A DNA stretch of 64,000 bases from an uncultured Muribaculaceae bacterium (GTDB taxonomy: Bacteria; Bacteroidota; Bacteroidia; Bacteroidales; Muribaculaceae), in the NCBI GenBank assembly GCA_910579105.1, contig CAJTRT010000006.1, forward strand, positions 1 to 64,000, read 5' to 3'. The position numbers and the translations under genes are program-made. The stretch's first letter is position 1. Each line of letters opens with the position of its first letter. Under the pieces are notes generated by a model. The model was not told the DNA's origin, did no database searches, and saw only the letters and a program-made list of their open reading frames with translations. Of the stretch, positions 33,951 through 42,581 are shown in pieces.

Positions 33951-33958
33951 TAACTTTG
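33951..33958 (+). promoter_or_regulatory. Candidate -7 element for the capsid-like module
   Basis: TAACTTTG 57 bp before the ATG at 34015. There is no convincing -33 box at the usual distance. Confidence 0.4.
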
Positions 33959-34014
33959 CGAAGCGATCGGGAATGATTGCAAACGATATTTTATAAAAAT
34001 CAATAATTAATTGT

Positions 34015-34644
34015 ATGAAAACAGAAGATATTTTGCAAGAGGGGGCTGTTGCGGATGTGGCGACAGCGGTCGCCAACCCGGCGGCGACCGGGAGCGTAGA
34101 GGAAGCCCCGGGGGAGACGGGAGGGGAAGCCGCCTATGGGGGTCGGGGAGGAGAAGCCGCTCGCCTTCGGCTCGCTCCACCCGACAGCCTGCGGAGAGGA
34201 GCGGGAGCGGGAGAGGCCGGAGTGGCGGAAACGAAAGGAGGAGCCGGAATCCGGGAATCGGAAACGGGGGACACGGCTCGGCTTCGCCTCGCCACAGTGG
34301 CCGGGGAGGAAGGAGGCTCCGGGGCTGAGGCGGCGGACGGCACCGGGGCGGCGGAAGCCGGGGCGAAAGCGGAGGCGGATGCTGGCGGGGCGCCGGCGGA
34401 AGCCGCTGAAACGATGGCGGCCGGCACCGGGGCGGGAATCCCGGCGGGGGAGGCGGGGATTCCGGCGGCGGAGGTGGAGCGGCTTGTGGATGAGGCTTAC
34501 AGGCGGGGGCGCAATGAGTCGATCGCGGAGCTGATGGCGAGGCCCGGTATGCTGCAACCTGCCGGGGCGCGGTCGGGGGATGCCGCGGCGGGAGCCGAAA
34601 CCGGGTTTCTGGCCAACCGCAGGCCGAGCATATGGGACAGATAG
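34015..34644 (+). CDS. Scaffold-like protein of the virion-like module
   Basis: A 209-residue, Ala/Gly/Glu-rich, probably helical protein immediately upstream of the capsid-like gene, the usual place for a scaffold. Its C-terminal 60 residues (ERLVDEAYRRGRNESIAELMARP) are the most protein-like. Two repeats lie in frame: EAARLRLAPPDS (flavour E, 34155-34186) and ARLRLATVAG (flavour D, 34274-34300), making up a good part of its middle. The assignment as scaffold rests on position and composition only. Confidence 0.55.
   Translation: MKTEDILQEGAVADVATAVANPAATGSVEEAPGETGGEAAYGGRGGEAARLRLAPPDSLRRGAGAGEAGVAETKGGAGIRESETGDTARLRLATVAGEEGGSGAEAADGTGAAEAGAKAEADAGGAPAEAAETMAAGTGAGIPAGEAGIPAAEVERLVDEAYRRGRNESIAELMARPGMLQPAGARSGDAAAGAETGFLANRRPSIWDR
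34155..34300. repeat. Two in-frame repeats inside the scaffold-like gene
   Basis: E unit at 34155-34186 and D unit at 34274-34300 (GGCTCGGCTTCGCCTCGCCA). Both keep the reading frame open. Confidence 0.85.
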
Positions 34645-34738
34645 CCGGCGGATCAGGAAAATATCGGACCTGGAACATTGGGCCGGGAACATTGAACAGG
34701 AAAAACTGATTTTATAAACCTTTTAAAACCAAATTACT

Positions 34739-36286
34739 ATGTTAAAGATTCTTTTGAAGAAGTTAGTTGACTACCTCCGCAACCAGGAGGGGAACAAGTA
34801 CAAGTGGATTCTGTGGCTCCTGGGCGTGCTGGGAATCCTGGGCTTCACTGACGCGCCGGACGCTGTGGCGGCGGCCGTCGGCGGGATGGGTGACGCGCTT
34901 GCCTCGGCTATGTCGGGGTTGGGCGAGACCCTGGCGGCTCTCGGCGGTGGCGGCTCCGACGGTTTGGCGGGGATGCTCGGCGAGGCGCTTTTCGGTGGCT
35001 GCGGGGTAAGCGCCGCGTCCGTGGCGGGGGTGGCGGCCCTCGGGGCGCACACGGACGGCGTTCCCGTCACCGCGCAACTCGCCGACGAGGTGTCGCCGGG
35101 ACTGCTGCGCAACGAGATCGACGACCGGATAGTGAAGATCCGTCCGATGTCGACGCCCCTTGACCAGATTTCGCGCTACGGCGGGAGCCGCCTGTGCGGT
35201 TCGATGAAGGTTGACTATTATTCGGTCGACACGCGCCCTGTGAGCGCCAGGACCACGGCGGCGTTCGCGGGGGACAATGACCGCAACCCGACTGTCGCGA
35301 AGCCGGCGAAACTGATGGTGGAGAACGCCGACGTGTTCCAGCCTTCGACGACGGTGATCGTGCCGGACGTGAAGGGCTCGGCGGGAGGGTCGCTGGTGCT
35401 GTACGTCACCGAGTGCGACGCGACGTCGATCACGGTTCTGGCGGTGAACAACACTTACGCCGGTTCGGAGGTGGGCTGTGTGCCGTCGATTCCTCCCGGC
35501 ACGATGCTGGTGCGCATGGGCCGCGCCGCGGGAGAGCTTGACGTGACCACGTCGCAGAGCGGGGCGCTGCCGGTGAAGAGCACCAACTACTGCCAGATCT
35601 TCAAGGCGCAGGTCGAGCAGTCGACCTTCGTGAAGATCGCCAACAAGGAGGTTGGGTGGACGTTCTCCGACCAGGAGGAGGCCGCGATCATCGACATGCG
35701 CATGGGTATGGAGAAGAACTTCCTGTTCGGCCACAAGAAGCGCCTGGCGGTTCCGGGCCGCGGCGACGAGATACTGCTGACGGGTGGCATCTGGAATCAG
35801 ACCGAGAACGAGTTCGAGTACTCGGAGCTGAAAGGTGAGGAGACTCTTGTGGCGCTGTGCAAGCAGGCGTTCGCCCACAACGCCGGGTCGTCGCGCAAGA
35901 TCCTGCTGGCGGGCACGGGGCTGATCGAGAAGCTGCACAACCTGGATCACCGCAGGGTTGTGATGTCGGATCAGGCGGTGACGAAGTGGGGCCTGGACTT
36001 CACGGAGATCCACTCGAAGTTCGGCACGCTTTACGTACTGCTGTCGGAGGTGTTCGACCAGTGCGGCCGTGAGAACGACGGCATGGTGGTGGACCCGGAG
36101 TATATCACGAAGTACTGCCACGTTCCGTTCCGCACCGAGCGGCTTGACCTGCGGTCGGCGGGAGTGCGCAACGTCGACGCGATCGTGATCACCGAGGCGA
36201 GCTGCCTGGTGCTGCGCTATCCGCAGTCGCACATGAGGGTTGTGTTCAAGGAGACGGCGTCGTCGGCGCCCGATACCAATTCCTGA
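34739..36286 (+). CDS. Major capsid-like protein with N-terminal membrane segment
   Basis: A 515-residue protein. From about residue 105 it resembles major capsid proteins of tailed Bacteroidales phages: VSPGLLRNEIDDRIVKIRPMSTPLDQISRYGG, then long beta-rich stretches and the EVFDQCGRENDGMVVDPEYI region. The first 100 residues are unusual: a basic helix, a hydrophobic segment (WILWLLGVLGILGF, about 25-38) and a Gly/Ala-rich stretch of repeated amphipathic character. The capsid fold is inferred from pattern and from the portal-like gene downstream. A phage-derived but host-retained protein is possible. Confidence 0.62.
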   Translation: MLKILLKKLVDYLRNQEGNKYKWILWLLGVLGILGFTDAPDAVAAAVGGMGDALASAMSGLGETLAALGGGGSDGLAGMLGEALFGGCGVSAASVAGVAALGAHTDGVPVTAQLADEVSPGLLRNEIDDRIVKIRPMSTPLDQISRYGGSRLCGSMKVDYYSVDTRPVSARTTAAFAGDNDRNPTVAKPAKLMVENADVFQPSTTVIVPDVKGSAGGSLVLYVTECDATSITVLAVNNTYAGSEVGCVPSIPPGTMLVRMGRAAGELDVTTSQSGALPVKSTNYCQIFKAQVEQSTFVKIANKEVGWTFSDQEEAAIIDMRMGMEKNFLFGHKKRLAVPGRGDEILLTGGIWNQTENEFEYSELKGEETLVALCKQAFAHNAGSSRKILLAGTGLIEKLHNLDHRRVVMSDQAVTKWGLDFTEIHSKFGTLYVLLSEVFDQCGRENDGMVVDPEYITKYCHVPFRTERLDLRSAGVRNVDAIVITEASCLVLRYPQSHMRVVFKETASSAPDTNS

Positions 36287-36292
36287 TAGGCT

Positions 36293-36835
36293 GTGAAACT
36301 GAACCTAAGCAAGGCAGAGATGCTGGCGCAGTGGATGCTGCGCCGGCATCTCGAGCCGGTGCGGGCCGACTGCCGGGTAGAGCGCTCCGACGCTGTGGAC
36401 CTGGCGGCGGTTTGCGCCATGGAGATGCGCGGCTGGTATCTGGATCATCTCGCGAAGGGTCCGGCGGAGCTGTTGGCGCCGGAGGATGTGGCCGGGGAGA
36501 GCGAGGCGGAAGCGGCGGCTGACGGGTATTCGGTTGATGTGTGGCTGCCGGAGAGAGTTGTCAGGCCGCTGTCCGTCAGGCTGGCCGGGTGGCAGCGGTC
36601 GGCGGTTGTCATAGGGGCCGACGCACCCGGAGCGAGGCATTGCGCGAGCCGTTTCGGCGCTGGCGGTATCGCCGAGCCGGTGGCGGTGCTGGAGCCTGAC
36701 GGACGGCTGCGGCTTTTCTCGCGTCCGTCGACGCGCCGCGCCCCGGTGATAGAGAGCCTTATGGCGGCGGTTGACACGGGTGAGGAACGCTACCGGTTCG
36801 ACGAGCGCGCCCTGTCGCTGATCAAACCTTTATAA
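36293..36835 (+). CDS. Virion-module protein of unknown function
   Basis: A 180-residue protein starting 6 bp after the capsid-like gene and ending 11 bp before the portal-like gene; tight spacing supports one transcript. It is moderately acidic with mixed helix and strand (VDVWLPERVVRPLSVRLAGWQRSAVVIG). Position between capsid and portal suggests a head-completion or adaptor role, but I do not recognise a family. Confidence 0.62.
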   Translation: MKLNLSKAEMLAQWMLRRHLEPVRADCRVERSDAVDLAAVCAMEMRGWYLDHLAKGPAELLAPEDVAGESEAEAAADGYSVDVWLPERVVRPLSVRLAGWQRSAVVIGADAPGARHCASRFGAGGIAEPVAVLEPDGRLRLFSRPSTRRAPVIESLMAAVDTGEERYRFDERALSLIKPL

Positions 36836-36846
36836 TTCAATATCAT

Positions 36847-38244
36847 ATGAGAAACGACGAGATACTGAGACGGGCCAGGGAGTGCTGGGAGGCGATGGCC
36901 CCCATGCGCGCGGCCCGGCGCCGCCACACCCGGTTCACCTACGGCGACCAGTGGGGCGATCCGGCTACCGACCACCGCGGGAGGCGCTCCACGGAGGGCG
37001 AGCTGGCCGCGGTCGGAGGTCGGCGCCCGTTGAGTAACAACCTGATACGCCGACTGGTGAAGAGCGTGGTGGGGCGTTACCGGATGGAGTGCTCCGAGGA
37101 GGGGGCGAAGCCGGCGGCTCTCGCCGCCCATTACGAGCGTAACCGCCTGGGTGAGCTTGACGCCCGGGCGCTGGAGGAGTTCCTGATTTCCGGGATGGCG
37201 GTGCAGCGCGTGGGCGCTGAGCGGCGCCCCGGCGGGAGCGGGGTGTGGGTTGATAACATCCAGCCCGACCATTTCTTCATCAGCCGGGCGCGCGACCCGC
37301 GCCTTACGGACGCGGAGCTTGTGGGATGCCTGCGCGACATGAGTCTCCAGGAGCTGGCGGCCCGGTTCGCCCCGGGGAATCCGGACGCGGCAAGGCGGCT
37401 CGGCGAGCTTTACGGCGCGATGGCGGGGCGCGAGAGCCTCTTCGAGAGCGCCGGGCGCGGGGGGTCGACGGGGTTCTACCACGCGCCACGCGGCCTTTGC
37501 CGCGTGATCGAGGTGTGGACTCTCGAATACCGGCCCACGCTACGCTGCCACGACCCCCTGGAGGCGCTTTACCGCGAGATTCCCGCCGACCGGGCGGGAT
37601 TGGTCGAGGCGGAGAACCGGCGTCGCTCCGGCGCCGGGCTTCCGACGATCGACGCCAGGGCTGACTACCGGGCCATGTGGCGCTGCCGGTGGCTCGCGCC
37701 GGACGGCACCCTGCTGCGCGAGGAGGATTCGCCCCTGGCGGGAGGAGGGCACCCGTTCGCTGTCAAGCTATACCCTATGATCGACGGAGAGGTGCACTCG
37801 CTGGTCGAGGACGTGATCGACCAGCAGAAGCATGTCAACCGGCTGATTACCCTGATGGACAATATGATGGGGGCTGCCGCCAAAGGGGTGCTGCTCTTCC
37901 CGACGCGCTGCAAGGTGGAGGGGATGCGGTGGGAGGACGTGGTGGAGCGCTGGGCGCTTCCCGGCGGGGTGATCCCCTACAACGCCGTTCCCGGGGTGGA
38001 GCCGAAACAGGTCGTCACGCCCCTTGGCGACAACGGCGCCGCCGACATGCTGGCCACGCAGATCAAGCTCTTCGAGGATGTCTCCGGGGTTAGCCCGGCG
38101 CTGATGGGGAAGAGCGTGAGCGCGGCCGTGGGCCATGACCGCTACGAGAGCGAGGTGCGCAACGGCGCGGTGGCGATCAACGACCTGCTGTCGACGTTCC
38201 GCGACTTTATCGACGTGCGCGACAAGCTGTTGGCCTCGGCGTGA
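36847..38244 (+). CDS. Phage portal-like protein
   Basis: A 465-residue protein with the layout of podovirus-type portal proteins: an N-terminal helix (RRARECWEAMAPMRAARRRHTRFTYGDQW), PLSNNLIRRLVKSVVGRYRME, a mid-domain with VDNIQPDHFFISRARDPRL, then DVIDQQKHVNRLITLMDNMMG and a late ALMGKSV. These segments match the usual portal order, including the QW near residue 38. Portals form the dodecameric DNA gate of the capsid. No terminase gene is adjacent, and a terminator follows it. Confidence 0.72.
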   Translation: MRNDEILRRARECWEAMAPMRAARRRHTRFTYGDQWGDPATDHRGRRSTEGELAAVGGRRPLSNNLIRRLVKSVVGRYRMECSEEGAKPAALAAHYERNRLGELDARALEEFLISGMAVQRVGAERRPGGSGVWVDNIQPDHFFISRARDPRLTDAELVGCLRDMSLQELAARFAPGNPDAARRLGELYGAMAGRESLFESAGRGGSTGFYHAPRGLCRVIEVWTLEYRPTLRCHDPLEALYREIPADRAGLVEAENRRRSGAGLPTIDARADYRAMWRCRWLAPDGTLLREEDSPLAGGGHPFAVKLYPMIDGEVHSLVEDVIDQQKHVNRLITLMDNMMGAAAKGVLLFPTRCKVEGMRWEDVVERWALPGGVIPYNAVPGVEPKQVVTPLGDNGAADMLATQIKLFEDVSGVSPALMGKSVSAAVGHDRYESEVRNGAVAINDLLSTFRDFIDVRDKLLASA

Positions 38245-38261
38245 GAAATTTTTCCGAAAAT

Positions 38262-38301
38262 AATGGCGGGGTGGGAAAGGTTCTTGCCCAACCCCGCCAT
38301 T
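38262..38301 (+). terminator. Terminator-like hairpin after the portal-like gene
   Basis: AATGGCGGGGT pairs with ACCCCGCCATT, with an inner GGG/CCC extension. It stands between the portal-like gene and the next small gene, so it may reduce read-through. Confidence 0.5.
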
Positions 38302-38355
38302 AACTTCGCGAATGTTCAGTCAAGTCAACCAACCTGTCAAAACACACGCGAGAAG

Positions 38356-38769
38356 ATGCTAAACGATGTCAACAGGCGCGACCGCGACTTCCTCAGGGCG
38401 GTGCGCCGCGAAGCGGCCCGGAGCTACGGTGAGGGGCGGCCACTGACAGTCCGCCAGGCAGTCAGGCGCGCCGTCGCCTCGCCGGCTCCCTCCTACTACG
38501 TCACCACCGAGTACGCCTGGCGCCGGCTGCGCGAGTGTGGCTCCAGCCGGCGGCTGCGGCGTTCGCGGCGCGAGGCCATGTGGGAGGAGCTTGGGCGGCG
38601 GTTCGAGGCCGAGCTGTCGCGCCGGCCCGGCGAGGATCCGTACGCGGTGCTCGACGAGCTGCTGCGAAGCGGGGGCGCTCCGGGTTTCTTTATCTCCGAA
38701 TCGAGGGGTGTTTCATTGTATTTCAAACTATTAACAAACGGACGAAATGGAAATCAACTTAAACAGTAA
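38356..38769 (+). CDS. Small basic protein of the virion-like module
   Basis: A 137-residue, Arg-rich protein. MLNDVNRRDRDFLRAVRREAA begins a helical N-terminus; YYVTTEYAWRRLRECGSSRRLRRSRREAMWEEL suggests a nucleic-acid-binding helical region. The ATG at 38356 is preferred because residues further upstream lie in the terminator. It overlaps the next gene by 23 bp. The function is unknown. Confidence 0.55.
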   Translation: MLNDVNRRDRDFLRAVRREAARSYGEGRPLTVRQAVRRAVASPAPSYYVTTEYAWRRLRECGSSRRLRRSRREAMWEELGRRFEAELSRRPGEDPYAVLDELLRSGGAPGFFISESRGVSLYFKLLTNGRNGNQLKQ

Positions 38770-39241
38770 CACGATTATCGACGAGCTGATGGCGGTCTCG
38801 GCGCTTCGGGCCCGCTCGGCCGGGGGACGCGGAGCCTCGCGGTCGCTCCTCACCGCTGACCAGCTACCCGCGCTGCGGGGGATTGTCAGGATGGCGTTCG
38901 CCGAACTCTGCATGCGCCTTGGAAGCGCGGTGGAGGCGTCGGACATGGACTTCGAGGACCCGCGTCCCGACGAGCCTTACTCGGCGGCCTCCGCGATGCG
39001 GCTGTCGCTGACGCTTTCGGGAGGCACCCCGAAGGGGCGGGAGCTGGCGGTCAAGCGGTCGCTGGAACACGCCGTGGCGATGCTCTCGGCGGCGTTCGCC
39101 CTCGGCGACTCGGCCGACGGGAGCGCCTCGGAGCTCCGCGCCGAGGCCGCGGGAGCGGTCGACGCCTTGCGCGGCGTGTGCGCCGCCGGTGAGGCCGGCG
39201 GCGTCGGGGCGCCTTCGCGGGTAGTGCCGTTTTTCTTCTAA
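38747..39241 (+). CDS. Protein of unknown function at the end of the virion-like module
   Basis: A 164-residue, mostly helical protein (MEINLNSNTIIDELMAVSAL at the N-terminus; Ala-rich helices to the end). It overlaps the preceding gene by 23 bp, so translation may be coupled. It is the last gene of the module; pheT follows after 90 bp with its own promoter. No family was recognised. Confidence 0.55.
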   Translation: MEINLNSNTIIDELMAVSALRARSAGGRGASRSLLTADQLPALRGIVRMAFAELCMRLGSAVEASDMDFEDPRPDEPYSAASAMRLSLTLSGGTPKGRELAVKRSLEHAVAMLSAAFALGDSADGSASELRAEAAGAVDALRGVCAAGEAGGVGAPSRVVPFFF

Positions 39242-39277
39242 GAGGGTGTTTTGAGGGAGTTTTCGAGGGCTTGTTGG

Positions 39278-39307
39278 TTGGGTTTTGGCAATTTTGTTGT
39301 AACTTTG
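39278..39307 (+). promoter_or_regulatory. Promoter for pheT
   Basis: TTG at 39278-39280, a 19-bp spacer and TAACTTTG at 39300-39307. The ATG of pheT is at 39332. Confidence 0.7.
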
Positions 39308-39331
39308 CGGTTTGAAAGAAACAATCCAATT

Positions 39332-41809
39332 ATGAACATTTCTTACAATTGGCTCAAAGAATATATCGATTTCGACCTGGCTCCCGAGGAGGTCTGCGCG
39401 GCCCTTACCAGCATCGGCCTGGAGTCTGACGGCGTGGAGGAGGTCGAATCGGTGCGCGGCGGTCTGCGCGGCCTCGTGATCGGCAAGGTGCTGACCTGCG
39501 AGGCGCACCCCGACAGCGACCATCTCCACGTCACAACCTGCGACCTTGGCGGGGAGGCTCCCGTTCAAATCGTCTGCGGGGCGCCGAACGTGGCGGCCGG
39601 GCAGACTGTGGTTGTCGCCACGGTCGGGACCACCCTCTACGACCCCGAGGGGAAGCCCTTCCAGATCAAGCGGTCGAAGATCCGCGGCGTCGAGTCGCTG
39701 GGGATGATCTGCGCCGAGGACGAGATCGGGGTGGGCAGCTCCCACGACGGCATCATAGTGATCGACCGCGAGGTTGCCCCCGGTACCCCCGCCGCCGAGT
39801 TCTACGGCCTGAGGAGCGACTACCGCATCGAGGTGGACCTCACGCCCAACCGCGTTGACGCGGCCTCGCACTACGGCACGGCCCGCGACCTGAACGCCTT
39901 CCTCTGCCGGCACCTGGCCGACGGCCACCTGCGCCGCCCGTCGGTGGAGGCTTTCGCCCCGGACACCGACAAGGGGGCTGCCTCGGTCGAGGTGCTCGAC
40001 ACCGCCGGATGCCCCCGCTATTCGGGTCTGACGATCCGCGGGGTGAAAGTGGCCGAGAGCCCGCAGTGGCTCCGCGACCGCCTGACGGCCATCGGCCTGC
40101 GCCCGATCAACAACATAGTCGACATCACCAACTACATACTCCACGGCTTCTGCCAGCCGCTCCACTGCTTCGACCTCGCCAAAGTGAGCGGGGAGAAGAT
40201 CGTGGTGCGCGGCTGCGAGGAGGGGGCGAAGTTCACCACCCTCGACGGCGTTGAGCGCACGCTGCGCGCCGCCGACGTGATGATCTGCGACGCGGAGAAG
40301 CCGATGTGCATCGCCGGCGTTTTCGGCGGCCTCGACTCCGGGGTCACCGAGGGGACTACCGACATCTTCCTTGAAAGCGCCTGCTTCAACCCTACCAGGG
40401 TGCGGCGCACGGCCCGCGCCCACGGCCTGTCGACCGACGCCTCTTTCCGCTACGAGCGCGGGGTGGATCCCAACGGTACTATGTACGCCCTGAAGCTCGC
40501 CGCCCTGATGGTGAAGGAGCTTGCCGGGGGCGAGATCTGCGGCGAGCCGGTGGACATCTATCCGGAGCCTGTCGCCCCGTATCCCGTGGAGCTGTCGCTC
40601 CGCTATCTCAATACCCTGGTAGGGAAGGAGATTCCCGCCGGGGAGGTCGAGGCCATACTCCGCTCTTTGGAAATCGAGGTTGAGAAGGACGGGGAGGACG
40701 CGGACCTGCTGCGCCTGAAAGTGCCTACCTACCGCGTCGACGTCCGCCGCCCGTGCGACGTCGTCGAGGAAGTTCTGCGGGTCTACGGCTACAACAACGT
40801 GGAGTACTCGACAACGGTGCACTCGTCGTTGCAGTTCAAGACACTCACCGACGCTTCGGACGACCTCCAGCGCCTCGTCTCCGAGCAGCTTACCGCCCAG
40901 GGCTTCAACGAGATTCTCAACAACTCGCTCACATCCAAGAGCTACTACGAAGGACTTGACCTGTATCCCGCGGAGAAGTGTGTGGAACTGCTCAACCCCC
41001 TCAGCTCCGACCTCGGGGCGATGCGCCAGACGCTTCTGTTCGGGGGGCTGGAAAGCATAGCCCACAACGTGAACCGCAAGGCCGAGGACCTGTTGCTCTA
41101 CGAGTTCGGCAACACATACTACCGCGACCCCGCGGCCGAATCGACAGCCGAGGCTCCGCTGGCACCCTTCTCGGAGCGCCACCGCCTGGCGCTGTGGATC
41201 ACAGGCAACACCCGTCCGGGCAACTGGGCGCGGAAGGCCGAGGAGGCCACATTCTTCGACCTCAAGGGCGCGTGCGCCAACATATTCGCCCGTCTCGGCA
41301 TCGCCGCCGGGGAGGTGACGCTCGGCCCGGCCGAGGGGAACAACCTCTTCGACGCCGCGCTGGCAATCGCGACCCGCGACGGCCGCGTGCTCGGATACAT
41401 GGGGCAGGTGGCGGGAGCCATCCTTAAAAAGGCCGACATCGACCGCCCCGTATACTTCGCCGAGCTGGAATGGGGCGCGCTGGTTAAACTCGCCTCGCGC
41501 AAGAAGGTGACCTTCGCGCCGCTGCCCAAGACGCAGCCCGTGAAGCGCGACCTGGCGCTGCTGCTCGACGCGGCGGTGACCATGGAGCAGGTCGAGGGCG
41601 CCGTGCGCTCTGCCGAGCGCAAACTGCTGCGCGGCGTGGAGCTGTTCGACGTCTACGAGGGGAAGAACCTCCCCGCGGGCAAGAAGAGCTACGCCATCAC
41701 CGTCACCCTCCAGGATTACGAGAAGACCCTCCAGGACAAGCAGATCGAACAGGCCATGGGACGCATCGTGGCCTCCCTGGAAAAGACGCTCGGCGCGCAA
41801 CTACGTTAA
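39332..41809 (+). CDS. pheT: Phenylalanyl-tRNA synthetase beta subunit
   Basis: An 825-residue subunit of the alpha2-beta2 PheRS. MNISYNWLKEYIDF is the standard N-terminus. Domains in order: an EMAP-II-like tRNA-binding domain (about 40-150, with HPDSDHLHVTTCDLG), the B3/B4 editing domain (about 215-390), B5, the catalytic-like core, and the ferredoxin-fold anticodon-binding domain at the C-terminus (LPKTQPVKRDLALLLD to the end). The start is set by the conserved N-terminus, just after the promoter. The alpha subunit is not adjacent, as in many Bacteroidota. Confidence 0.97.
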   Translation: MNISYNWLKEYIDFDLAPEEVCAALTSIGLESDGVEEVESVRGGLRGLVIGKVLTCEAHPDSDHLHVTTCDLGGEAPVQIVCGAPNVAAGQTVVVATVGTTLYDPEGKPFQIKRSKIRGVESLGMICAEDEIGVGSSHDGIIVIDREVAPGTPAAEFYGLRSDYRIEVDLTPNRVDAASHYGTARDLNAFLCRHLADGHLRRPSVEAFAPDTDKGAASVEVLDTAGCPRYSGLTIRGVKVAESPQWLRDRLTAIGLRPINNIVDITNYILHGFCQPLHCFDLAKVSGEKIVVRGCEEGAKFTTLDGVERTLRAADVMICDAEKPMCIAGVFGGLDSGVTEGTTDIFLESACFNPTRVRRTARAHGLSTDASFRYERGVDPNGTMYALKLAALMVKELAGGEICGEPVDIYPEPVAPYPVELSLRYLNTLVGKEIPAGEVEAILRSLEIEVEKDGEDADLLRLKVPTYRVDVRRPCDVVEEVLRVYGYNNVEYSTTVHSSLQFKTLTDASDDLQRLVSEQLTAQGFNEILNNSLTSKSYYEGLDLYPAEKCVELLNPLSSDLGAMRQTLLFGGLESIAHNVNRKAEDLLLYEFGNTYYRDPAAESTAEAPLAPFSERHRLALWITGNTRPGNWARKAEEATFFDLKGACANIFARLGIAAGEVTLGPAEGNNLFDAALAIATRDGRVLGYMGQVAGAILKKADIDRPVYFAELEWGALVKLASRKKVTFAPLPKTQPVKRDLALLLDAAVTMEQVEGAVRSAERKLLRGVELFDVYEGKNLPAGKKSYAITVTLQDYEKTLQDKQIEQAMGRIVASLEKTLGAQLR

Positions 41810-41852
41810 CTGAAAGTAACAAAACAATCATAAAACCACAGAAAACACTTCC

Positions 41853-42581
41853 ATGGGAAGAGCATTTGAATACCGCAAGGCCCGCAAGCTCAAGCGCTGG
41901 GGCAACATGTCGAAGACATTCACCCGCATAGGCAAGGAAATCACCATCGCCGTGAAGGCCGGCGGCCCCGACCCCTCTACCAACCCGCGCCTGCGCGCGC
42001 TGATGCAGAACGCGAAGTCGGAGAACATGCCCAAGGACACCGTGGAGCGCGCCATAAAGAAGGCCACCGACAAGGATTCGAAGGACTACAAGGAGATCAC
42101 CTACGAGGGATACGGCCCCCACGGCATCGCCATCTTCGTCGAGGCGGCTACCGACAACAACACCCGCACCGTGGCAAACGTGCGCTCCTACTTCACCAAG
42201 CACGGGGGCTCGCTGGGCACGCAGGGCTCGCTGACGTTCCTCTTCGACCACAAGGTTGTGCTCAAAATCCAGGCCAAGCCCGAGATGTCGCTCGAAGACC
42301 TGGAGCTGGAGCTGATTGACTGCGGCGTGGAGGAGGTCGAGGCCGACGAGGACGGCGCCATCATCCTCACAGGCGTGTTCGAGGACTATTCCAACATACA
42401 GAAATACCTCGAGGAGAACGGCTTCGAGATCATAAGCACCGAGTTCGTGCGCGTGCCCAACGACCTGAAGGAAATCGCCCCGGAGCACCGCGAGAGCATC
42501 GACAAGCTCCTGGAGAAGCTGGAGGAGGACGAGGACGTCACCCAGGTCTTCCACAACATGCGCGAAGACGAGGACGCGTGA
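41853..42581 (+). CDS. YebC/PmpR-family protein
   Basis: A 242-residue protein of the TACO1/YebC family, once described as transcriptional regulators and more recently linked to translation of difficult (for example polyproline) stretches. MGRAFEYRKARKLKRWGNMSKTFTRIGKEI is the conserved N-terminus; NPRLRALMQNAKSENMPKDTVERAIKKA and YEGYGPHGIAIFVEAATDNNTRTVANVR follow. The acidic C-terminus is usual. It lies 43 bp after pheT and may share its transcript. A family H element overlaps its stop codon. Confidence 0.93.
   Translation: MGRAFEYRKARKLKRWGNMSKTFTRIGKEITIAVKAGGPDPSTNPRLRALMQNAKSENMPKDTVERAIKKATDKDSKDYKEITYEGYGPHGIAIFVEAATDNNTRTVANVRSYFTKHGGSLGTQGSLTFLFDHKVVLKIQAKPEMSLEDLELELIDCGVEEVEADEDGAIILTGVFEDYSNIQKYLEENGFEIISTEFVRVPNDLKEIAPEHRESIDKLLEKLEEDEDVTQVFHNMREDEDA

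Noticed and set aside
34763..36232. 489-codon antisense frame opposite the capsid-like gene
   Set aside because: Very Arg/His/Val-rich with no domain; the plus-strand gene fits its operon spacing and family pattern.
36353..36400. Possible in-frame repeat (GACTGCCGGGTAGAGCGCTC) in the gene before the portal
   Set aside because: Resembles the reverse of a flavour-E unit over about 16 bases only, with several mismatches; too weak to claim.
38864..41800. 978-codon antisense frame opposite pheT
   Set aside because: pheT is firmly identified on the other strand; the antisense frame has no protein-like features.
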